Source: Cellvibrionales bacterium UBA5860
GTDB taxonomy: Bacteria > Pseudomonadota > Gammaproteobacteria > Pseudomonadales > Porticoccaceae
Length of the DNA stretch: 5,503 nucleotides
Assembly: GCA_002431545.1 (NCBI GenBank)
Contig: DJFY01000070.1
Coordinates: forward strand, 1 to 5,503
Direction of reading: 5' to 3'
The notes beneath the pieces are model-generated. The model saw only the letters and a list, made by a program, of their open reading frames with translations, did not search any database and was not told where the DNA came from. Shown here one piece after another: positions 1-5,503 of the stretch. Numbering within the stretch: position 1 is the stretch's first letter; each line of letters begins with the position of its first letter. The translations under genes and the position numbers were made by a program.

Positions 1-1804
1 GGAGATATTTTTCAGCCTCCCTATACTCTTTTTCGCTTAAAGCAATTTCGCCGAGCAGATTGTATGCAAAGGCCGACTTGGGAAATTTATCGACATGCTT
101 TAAGAGGTATTTTCGCGCCTTGTCTCCCTGTTCGGTGAGCAGCATACTGTTTACTTTAGCAGTCATCGGCTCCATAGCATCGGGTTGTTCGGCAAGAACG
201 CGGTCAAACCATGAAATCGCCTTGTCATGATCGCCGCGGCCCTGGTGCGCAATACCAATAAAGTAATAACCGGGAAGCGTACTTTCATCACTGGCAACCA
301 TCGCTGTACCAATCGATTCGACCTGAACCCAATCGCGCTGTCCCGCGTACGCTTTTGCTAAAGACTCCAGTACGCCCCGGTGATCCGGAGCCACTGCCCG
401 GGCCTGCTCCAACGCTGCCATACTTTCATCGTCGCGGCCAACTTCCCTGTATACATTGCTCAAAGCCAAATAGGTTTTCACCTCACCAGGCTTATTCCGC
501 TTGAGCTGATTCAGGTAGTCAATAGCCAGGCCTTGCTCACCGTTACGCCGGTGAGCTTCCGCGATAAGCGCAAGCGCGGTCGCATCTTCCGGTTGGCCTT
601 TGAGCACGGTACGAAGGTCGGCAATAGCAGAACCGAACTGTCCCGATCGGATTGCCAGTCTGGCGCGCATACTCAGCGCCTGCGGTTCTGCCGGGTTTTC
701 TTCGAGCACTTTCTCGATCAATTCAACCGCGACTTGTTTATTGTCGTTACTCAACTGAAGACCGGCCAATCTGGTCATGGCAGTGAGCGCCGCAGGGTGG
801 CCCTGGAAGTACTCTATACTGTCTTCGTAAGTTCGTACGGCCTCTTCGACTTGATCACGGCTCGCGTAAAGTTCAGCAAGTGTTGTTCGAAAGATATCGA
901 TATCGGGCTGGCTGACAATTAATTCCAGCAGGGCGTCGTCGACATCGTCTATCTCCCCTACAGCGCGGCGCAAAGTGATCAAAGCAAGGTTGGCTTCGAC
1001 ATGCTCAGGTTGTGTCTGGAGAAAATCCCTAACGTATGCCAGTGCATCATCTGACCGTTTTTGGCGCAGGTAAAAATCAAGAACCCGTTGGCGATGGGTA
1101 AAGTCTTCTGGCTCGAGTTCGGCAATCGCCTCCAACTGCTCAACGGCCTGATCCTCACGCTTCTGGAACACGTAAACCTGGGCGAGCAATGTCATCAGGT
1201 TTGGATTCTGTGCATCCTGGACCAGCGCATCGAGTAGCACTTGTTCCGCCTCGGCATATTCGCGGGTTTGCGTATAAAGCGATGCCAGCAACACCGAAGC
1301 GTCCCGGTTGGTGGGATCGATACCCAGAGCTTCCCGAGCCAGAATACGCGCCTTGTCGTTCTCGCCATCAATCGCTAGCGCCGCGGCCTTGACACTGAGC
1401 GCACCTGAATCGGCAGCGTTTCGAGATAGAACTTTTTCCGCTAGCTCGAGCGCTAGTTCTGGCTCTCGCGCTAGCAAATAAATACGCGCCAATAAAACCG
1501 AGGCCCTACTATTTGTAGGATCAAGCTCCATGGTTCGCCGATATTGGGCAGCAGCCTTTGGCCATTCATTCAAGCGCTGCAACGTTTCCCCATAGCGAAC
1601 ATTGGCCTCTATATGATTCGGCTCTATTTGAAGAACGTTTTGAAAACTGATCCTAGCTTTCTCGAAATCTTCCGCTTCGAAGTGGGCATTGCCTTGTTCA
1701 AGGTATTTGGCGGTTCTATCTTCGACGCCATTGCAGGCAGTCAGCGCCATGAGGAGTAGGAAACCGGACGCTGCAAGCGCCAGATACTTGTTTGCAATAT
1801 TCAT
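1..1804 (-). CDS. prsT: PEP-CTERM system TPR-repeat lipoprotein (PrsT-like), N-terminal 601 residues, truncated by window edge
   Basis: The frame is open from an ATG at 1804 through position 1, giving 601 residues and no stop, so the gene continues outside the window. Residues 1-24 form a lipoprotein signal: a short basic start, a hydrophobic core and the lipobox L21-T22-A23-C24. Residue +2 after the Cys is Asn, not Asp, which favours outer-membrane sorting. From about residue 31 the chain is a run of 34-residue TPR units (31-64, 65-98, 99-132 and so on, about 16 complete units), often ending in a P-x-[DNEH]-type turn such as 'LDPTN' or 'LEPED'. PrsT lipoproteins of exosortase loci share this design and are usually around 900 residues, so roughly a third should be missing. 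The proposed role is periplasmic or outer-membrane scaffolding in PEP-CTERM/exopolysaccharide export; no enzymatic motif is seen. The start is fixed by an in-frame TGA at 1825-1823 and a GGGA ribosome site 8 nt upstream. It could be another large TPR lipoprotein, but the adjacent exosortase supports PrsT. Confidence 0.88.
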   Translation of the reverse strand, partial: MNIANKYLALAASGFLLLMALTACNGVEDRTAKYLEQGNAHFEAEDFEKARISFQNVLQIEPNHIEANVRYGETLQRLNEWPKAAAQYRRTMELDPTNSRASVLLARIYLLAREPELALELAEKVLSRNAADSGALSVKAAALAIDGENDKARILAREALGIDPTNRDASVLLASLYTQTREYAEAEQVLLDALVQDAQNPNLMTLLAQVYVFQKREDQAVEQLEAIAELEPEDFTHRQRVLDFYLRQKRSDDALAYVRDFLQTQPEHVEANLALITLRRAVGEIDDVDDALLELIVSQPDIDIFRTTLAELYASRDQVEEAVRTYEDSIEYFQGHPAALTAMTRLAGLQLSNDNKQVAVELIEKVLEENPAEPQALSMRARLAIRSGQFGSAIADLRTVLKGQPEDATALALIAEAHRRNGEQGLAIDYLNQLKRNKPGEVKTYLALSNVYREVGRDDESMAALEQARAVAPDHRGVLESLAKAYAGQRDWVQVESIGTAMVASDESTLPGYYFIGIAHQGRGDHDKAISWFDRVLAEQPDAMEPMTAKVNSMLLTEQGDKARKYLLKHVDKFPKSAFAYNLLGEIALSEKEYREAEKYL

Positions 1805-1836
1805 CTTAGGGGTCCCACTAGCTCACGGTTAAAGGG

Positions 1837-1865
1837 GTAATCATTGTTACTTTGGTGTATTTCAA
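1837..1865 (-). promoter_or_regulatory. possible sigma-70-like promoter for the TPR lipoprotein gene
   Basis: The 98-nt gap between the transferase stop and the lipoprotein start is long enough for a separate promoter. On the minus strand it holds TTGAAA (1865-1860, 5 of 6 to the -35 consensus), a 17-nt spacer and GATTAC (1842-1837, only 3 of 6 to the -10 consensus). An alternative pairing, TTGAGT with AATAAT (1870-1865), has a better -10 but a poor 15-nt spacer. A 7-bp inverted repeat, CGGTTAA (1826-1832) and TTAACCG (1895-1901), flanks the segment. No GC-rich hairpin followed by a T run is seen, so read-through from the upstream gene is also plausible. Confidence 0.25.
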
Positions 1866-1902
1866 TTATTTGACAGAACGGAGAAACTCAAGCGTTAACC
1901 GC

Positions 1903-3537
1903 CTAAAAATGCAGGACCGCCACCAGAGACAGACATACCAACGACTGAGCGCCGCTAAAAACGGGCTGGTGGATCACGTCTCGTTGATACAAATACTCCA
2001 GAAGGTAATACATCATTATGATTTCACTAAGATAACGACCGAAAGGTAGAGCGGATGGATTCAACGCCTCAATCAATGGCAATACCGCTACTGCGGCGAT
2101 AATCAATATATCTGTCGGCGTAACGCGAAAATATTGTTGATTTGATACCGCACCCAGGACCACCGCGTAGAGGAATCCCACCACTACCAGATAAAACTGT
2201 GCCTTAGCTATCCCGGGGTTTACGTCGCCCAGGGGCACGGTGCAAAACACAACCACAGTACCGGTCACATAGGTCAGCAGCTTATCGAACCAGGTTGCCC
2301 CCTTGCTCTTTCTAGCAAAGGCACGCGACAGGGATAGAGCAAACAGTACTACCGCCAGGACCGCAACATCCCCGGACGGCAATGACCCATAAAACAATGT
2401 AGAACCGAAAAACAGCACGAGTGTCAGAATAACGACACTGTCGACACTGCGGTCGATCAATGACCGCCAATGGTCTGCCTTATCGGGCAGGTACCGGAAA
2501 ACTAGAACCGTTTTCAAGCGGATTAGGCCGTTTTGGTACGTAGGTTGAAGTCGCTCTGCCGAGAGCACAGCCAGAGCCGAAACGATACAGGCTAGGTAGC
2601 CAAGGAGAACCCAATCGGAGGCAGCTGCGAGAACATACAGACCACAAACAATCAACAAGTGCACGCTGTATAGAGCAATAACCGCCTGTAAATGCGTTAA
2701 ACCAGCGCCGAGCAAGCGATGATGAATATGTCGCTTGTCGCCGCGAAATGGCGGAACCCGCGCGTAAATACGCCTCATGAAAACCAGAACTGTGTCCGCG
2801 ATAGGTAACGCCAGCACGGCAAACGGAAAAAGTGGACTGAGTGAGTGATCGAGCACCTGGCTAAGATAGAGCGCGGCAATAGCAGTGATCAGGCCAAGAA
2901 ACTGGCTGCCACTATCGCCCATAAAAATAACCGCGGGATGCCCGTTATAGCGGAGAAAACCCAGCAAGCTTCCTATCGTCGCGACGCATACGATTATCAA
3001 CTCGGCGCCGCCCACGCCAAGCGCGAGTATCGATATCAAACCACAGGCAATAAGCGCTATGCCGCCGGCGAGCCCATCGAGCCCATCGATGAGATTCAAA
3101 GCGTTAATAACACCAACGACTGCGACGATAGTTATAGCCGCACTAACCTCTACCGGGACGACTAATCCCGGGAAAAACGGCCAGACACGAATGTGCAAAT
3201 CGCCAACAACTACGGCAACTGTAGCTGCCGCCAATTGCCCGATCAGTTTAAAGCCATAATGCAGGTCGAAGCGGTCGTCCAGTATGCAAAATATAAAAAG
3301 GATGGCTACCGCACACAGCAGCCCCAATTTAAATACAGAATTGGGCATCCAAATGGCGACCGCAGTCGCCCACGCCGGCACCATCGCCATACCACCAATG
3401 CGGGGAATGGCCTCGACGTGGACTTTACGCGCGCCAGGCGCGTCAATCAGATGCCAACGGGCCGCGAAATGACGTAGGGGCGCCAGCAGTGCGATAGTAC
3501 ACAATAGAGATAACAGTAAAACTGCCAGATAAACCAA
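1903..3537 (-). CDS. WecA/MraY-family polyprenyl-phosphate sugar-1-phosphate transferase with C-terminal membrane extension
   Basis: This 544-residue integral membrane protein should transfer a sugar-1-phosphate from a UDP-sugar to undecaprenyl phosphate on the cytoplasmic face of the inner membrane, starting a surface glycan. The family signatures are in order: 'RKVHVEAIPRIGG' (37-49), the Mg-binding aspartates of 'LDDRFD' (D87, D88), 'NALNLIDGLDGLAGG' (145-159; N148, D151 and D154 are the key positions), 'FMGDSGS' (205-211) and the cytoplasmic loop 'GDKRHIHHRL' (266-275) with its HxHH motif typical of WecA-type enzymes. About eleven hydrophobic segments lie before residue 330, as expected. 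WecA-type enzymes usually end near residue 340-380. Here roughly 195 more residues (about 350-544) add six or seven hydrophobic segments with no motif I recognise. The start is TTG at 3537: an AGGGA site lies 7 nt upstream, and the only earlier codons are the five after the exosortase TAG, none of them ATG or GTG. The 15-nt gap implies co-transcription with xrtA. The sugar substrate cannot be read from the sequence. Confidence 0.92.
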   Translation of the reverse strand: MVYLAVLLLSLLCTIALLAPLRHFAARWHLIDAPGARKVHVEAIPRIGGMAMVPAWATAVAIWMPNSVFKLGLLCAVAILFIFCILDDRFDLHYGFKLIGQLAAATVAVVVGDLHIRVWPFFPGLVVPVEVSAAITIVAVVGVINALNLIDGLDGLAGGIALIACGLISILALGVGGAELIIVCVATIGSLLGFLRYNGHPAVIFMGDSGSQFLGLITAIAALYLSQVLDHSLSPLFPFAVLALPIADTVLVFMRRIYARVPPFRGDKRHIHHRLLGAGLTHLQAVIALYSVHLLIVCGLYVLAAASDWVLLGYLACIVSALAVLSAERLQPTYQNGLIRLKTVLVFRYLPDKADHWRSLIDRSVDSVVILTLVLFFGSTLFYGSLPSGDVAVLAVVLFALSLSRAFARKSKGATWFDKLLTYVTGTVVVFCTVPLGDVNPGIAKAQFYLVVVGFLYAVVLGAVSNQQYFRVTPTDILIIAAVAVLPLIEALNPSALPFGRYLSEIIMMYYLLEYLYQRDVIHQPVFSGAQSLVCLSLVAVLHF

Positions 3538-3544
3538 AACACCA

Positions 3545-3549
3545 TCCCT
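3545..3549 (-). promoter_or_regulatory. ribosome binding site supporting the TTG start of the transferase
   Basis: The minus strand reads AGGGA here, followed by 7 nt and then TTG at 3537-3535. This is standard spacing. It decides the start, because the ATG at 3546-3544 overlaps the site itself and lies in another frame that does not give the WecA protein. The site lies within the 15-nt gap after the exosortase stop, which fits translational coupling. Confidence 0.6.
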
Positions 3550-3552
3550 GCC

Positions 3553-5133
3553 CTACTCAGGGATATATTGCCGTAGCGTTTCGTGATGCAGCATCATGAA
3601 AGACGTGAGCTGCGCTTCCCGGCCTTGCAGGTCTTCGCCGGGCCGTACGGGCGTAGTAAAGCGTACGAGTGCGCCATCCGTGCGATTGCTCGACAGGGCA
3701 TCGACGAACATATACCACTTGACGAGATATTCGTTGGTTATGTTTCGGCCGCGCTGTTGGAACCAATAGTAGACAAGCTGCTTGTTCTCTCCCTTAGCGA
3801 TAAGTACGCGATTCGCATTGAAAACCGAACCGTCAGCACTGCTGAAGGGTAACTCAACGGTTGCCAGTGATTCTATCCGCCAGCCGCCCCCGGGGATACA
3901 ACTGCGAGGGGAATGGGCCGACTGTCCCTTACGCTGAGAGCTGTAATATGCGGTGTAGAAGTTGATCAATGCGCCCGCGCCGTTACTGTAGTCTGCCAAA
4001 ATATAGTCATCGAATTTCAATGCATCGACGTAGACAGACTCCATAACCCTTCTTTGTCCTGTCCATTCACCGAGAAATAAGGGATAAGTTGTAAAATGAA
4101 GGCGTGTGGGTATCGACTCTTCTCTGTCTGGCAAAGCCAGCGCAGCGAAGGACAGGGTAAAAACGATGCCAGCAGAAATTTTAAAAGGCAAAGGTACGGA
4201 ACGTGGTAGTCCATCACCCGGAGTCCCTTTCCCCGGTAATTCGATTGCAAAAACCTGAGCAAAAGACTGCCGGCGATTAAAAACCACGTTAAACAGCCAG
4301 ATCTCGGCAAAAAGTATCGCCAAAGACACCATAAAAACGACCCAGCCTTCGAAAAAATGCAAAAACCCTTCGGTTAACATCGAGCCATAGCGATCCACGG
4401 ACAAACCGATAATACCGATTCGAACACTGTTCATCACGACGGTAATTGGCGCAATCGATAGAAAAATAAGTACCCGCTGCCACAAAGGAGCTTTAAATAT
4501 ATAGGCGGCTATAAACCCTATCGATAAGAGCGGAAACAAATAATTTAGCCCAGAGCAGGCCTCCACGACCTGAAGTTTCATACTACCCAGATCGATGACA
4601 TTACCCTGAAGGTAAACCGGGATACCAAAAAGACGAATAAACCAGACACCCAACTGAGAAGAGATAAGCTGCAACTCAGATGATAGATTGTTGTACAGAA
4701 AATTAGGCAGTGGTACGGTAAAAAAAAGTATCACCAGCGCCGGAATAAATTTTGGAAACAACCGGATGCCGCTGAGTGACAAAACCAGGCCGGCAATGAC
4801 CACCAAGTACGCATACTGGACAATTGTATAAAGCGTTGCCAGCTCCCCCAGCGTTTGCGCCCCGAACCCGACCAAGACCAAAATGGGCCCCAGCCAACTG
4901 CCTACCATCCTTCGCCTGCTAAGCTCGTCTTTCTGACACCAAAGGAGAAACGCCGCGACAAAAGGCAAAACAATCGCGTGAGAGTACTCATCGGTCCCAA
5001 GCCATTTTGACACCATCTGTGACAACGCGTCATAAAACGGCAAAGACAGGACCATAACAATTGCGGCAAACAGCAACCAGGCCCAGGCTGGATAGCGATA
5101 GACGAGCATATCTTTAGCGGCTATTTCGGACAT
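3553..5133 (-). CDS. xrtA: exosortase A fused to EpsI domain (XrtA-EpsI)
   Basis: This is a 526-residue inner-membrane protein in two parts. Residues 1 to about 290 are the exosortase: about eight hydrophobic segments, an early 'DEYSHA' motif (48-53), the catalytic Cys in 'EACSGLNYL' (C193), the conserved Arg in 'NSVRIG' (R238) and the His in 'EGFLHFFEGW' (H259). All three members of the Cys-Arg-His triad are intact. Exosortases are transpeptidase-like enzymes that recognise C-terminal PEP-CTERM signals and cleave or transfer their substrates. After a linker (about 290-315) and one more hydrophobic segment (about 318-335), residues 340-526 form a periplasmic EpsI (DUF3485-type) domain, with 'SPRSCIPGGGW' (C412) and 'YYWFQQRGR' (455-463) as hallmarks. 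XrtA-EpsI fusions are known; the role of EpsI is poorly defined. The ATG at 5133 is the first available, because an in-frame TAA lies five codons upstream (5148-5146). A weak AAAGAG site lies 3 nt before the start. The gene heads a likely unit with the transferase 15 nt downstream. Confidence 0.95.
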   Translation of the reverse strand: MSEIAAKDMLVYRYPAWAWLLFAAIVMVLSLPFYDALSQMVSKWLGTDEYSHAIVLPFVAAFLLWCQKDELSRRRMVGSWLGPILVLVGFGAQTLGELATLYTIVQYAYLVVIAGLVLSLSGIRLFPKFIPALVILFFTVPLPNFLYNNLSSELQLISSQLGVWFIRLFGIPVYLQGNVIDLGSMKLQVVEACSGLNYLFPLLSIGFIAAYIFKAPLWQRVLIFLSIAPITVVMNSVRIGIIGLSVDRYGSMLTEGFLHFFEGWVVFMVSLAILFAEIWLFNVVFNRRQSFAQVFAIELPGKGTPGDGLPRSVPLPFKISAGIVFTLSFAALALPDREESIPTRLHFTTYPLFLGEWTGQRRVMESVYVDALKFDDYILADYSNGAGALINFYTAYYSSQRKGQSAHSPRSCIPGGGWRIESLATVELPFSSADGSVFNANRVLIAKGENKQLVYYWFQQRGRNITNEYLVKWYMFVDALSSNRTDGALVRFTTPVRPGEDLQGREAQLTSFMMLHHETLRQYIPE

Positions 5134-5289
5134 CGGCTCTTTATCTTATATCTGAGTACTTACGTATCTGAGTCTTTCCATCAATTACTCCCTACACGAA
5201 CGAAAAATACATGTACAAAAACATTGCATGCTAGCCAAACAAAAATCAGATATTACCCAGCGAGTCTTATACAACTAAAACGACTTACC
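5134..5289 (-). promoter_or_regulatory. AT-rich leader upstream of xrtA, presumed promoter region
   Basis: This stretch lies just upstream of xrtA and is AT-rich (42 of 120 bases are G or C in 5161-5280), unlike the coding sequence. It is the most likely site of the promoter for the minus-strand genes. I found no convincing -35/-10 pair: isolated TATAAG boxes occur on the minus strand but lack a good -35 at proper spacing. I also found no GG-N10-GC sigma-54 element. It contains a 9-bp direct repeat and several short palindromes: TACATGTA (5208-5215), GCATGC (5226-5231) and GCTAGC (5230-5235). Confidence 0.4.
5149..5173. repeat. 9-bp direct repeat pair TATCTGAGT, 16-bp period
   Basis: TATCTGAGT occurs at 5149-5157 and again at 5165-5173, with starts 16 bp apart. 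The spacer contains AGTACT (5155-5160, overlapping the first copy) directly followed by TACGTA (5161-5166). The pair ends 16 to 40 bp upstream of the xrtA start codon. It could be a regulator binding site, but two short copies can also arise by chance. Confidence 0.45.
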
Positions 5290-5503
5290 ATGAGCGCGTG
5301 TGGATTCTGTACGGAAACTACAGCCTGCGTGATATATCCAGCCCAAGCAGCAAACGTTTATATGAGAAATTTGTTACAGATTTACGAAACACAGCAAATC
5401 TCAGGCAACAATTCGATACACCGCCCCGGCCGTATACTGAGCCAATCGGTGGTTAGAACACTTTATTTAGAGATAGCGTTTTTAGAGATAGCGTTCCATT
5501 TGA
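5290..5503 (+). CDS. unidentified open frame running off the right edge (doubtful gene)
   Basis: From an ATG at 5290 the plus strand stays open to the window edge, 71 codons with no stop. The frame is also stop-free leftwards to a TGA at 5020-5022, so about 160 codons are open, although the part before 5134 lies antisense to xrtA. The predicted start is 'MSACGFCTETTACVIYP' with four cysteines in the first 13 residues, and the end carries a repeated LEIAF pentapeptide from a 15-bp tandem duplication. There is no recognisable domain and no ribosome binding site before the ATG. If real, it would be divergent from xrtA and share its upstream region. I consider it more likely a chance open frame. 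Confidence 0.2.
   Translation, partial: MSACGFCTETTACVIYPAQAANVYMRNLLQIYETQQISGNNSIHRPGRILSQSVVRTLYLEIAFLEIAFHL
5466..5495. repeat. perfect 15-bp tandem duplication
   Basis: The 15-mer TTTAGAGATAGCGTT is present twice head to tail, at 5466-5480 and 5481-5495, with no mismatch. The flanking bases differ, so there are exactly two copies. The unit is a multiple of three and keeps the plus-strand frame from 5290 open. It looks like a recent slippage duplication or a two-copy binding site. Confidence 0.8.

Noticed and set aside
380..922. 180-codon plus-strand open frame
   Set aside because: It lies entirely antisense to the TPR lipoprotein, whose minus-strand frame has a lipobox and regular TPR units. 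The plus-strand translation shows no domain.
1805..1902. Rho-independent terminator after the transferase gene
   Set aside because: There is no GC-rich hairpin followed by a T run on the minus strand; the inverted repeat present has arms far apart.
3544..3546. ATG just upstream of the transferase as its start
   Set aside because: It is out of frame with the WecA-type protein and overlaps the AGGGA ribosome site; the TTG at 3537 is in frame.
4017..4310. 97-codon minus-strand open frame inside xrtA
   Set aside because: It overlaps the exosortase-EpsI gene in another frame. The xrtA frame carries all the family motifs without a break, so this is a shadow.
5220..5240. Sigma-54 type promoter (TTGGC...TGCAA on the minus strand), attractive because PEP-CTERM genes can be under RpoN/PrsR control
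   Set aside because: The GG to GC distance here is 7 nt, not the required 10.
5453..5503. C-terminal tail of an upstream minus-strand gene ending in TAA at 5455-5453
   Set aside because: Only 16 codons fit in the window and they show nothing recognisable. The frame may be open by chance.

Overview
The window looks like part of an exopolysaccharide / PEP-CTERM protein-sorting locus from a Gram-negative bacterium. It is probably a proteobacterium, with base composition near 50% G+C by eye. The exosortase-EpsI fusion and the PrsT-type TPR lipoprotein suggest an environmental gamma- or betaproteobacterium; I cannot place it more exactly. All three clear genes are on the minus strand, so the locus reads from right to left.

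Layout in transcription order. Positions 5134-5503 are a mostly non-coding, AT-rich leader with short repeats. The right end also holds an open plus-strand frame that I cannot identify. Next is xrtA (5133-3553), a 526-residue exosortase with a C-terminal EpsI domain. After a 15-nt gap comes a 544-residue WecA/MraY-type polyprenyl-phosphate sugar-1-phosphate transferase (3537-1903), which starts with TTG and carries an unusual C-terminal membrane extension of about 195 residues. After a 98-nt gap comes the N-terminal 601 residues of a TPR-rich outer-membrane lipoprotein of the PrsT type (1804 to beyond position 1).

Proposed joint role (inference from family knowledge): the transferase would load the first sugar-phosphate onto undecaprenyl phosphate for a surface polysaccharide. 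The exosortase would cleave and anchor PEP-CTERM proteins at the inner membrane. The TPR lipoprotein would act in the periplasm or at the outer membrane, in export or assembly of sorted protein or polysaccharide. No PEP-CTERM substrate gene is visible in the window.

The points most worth following are the C-terminal extension of the transferase, the same-frame xrtA/transferase junction separated by one TAG codon, the repeats upstream of xrtA, and the right-end open frame with its in-frame 15-bp tandem duplication. I saw no RNA gene, mobile element or CRISPR array.
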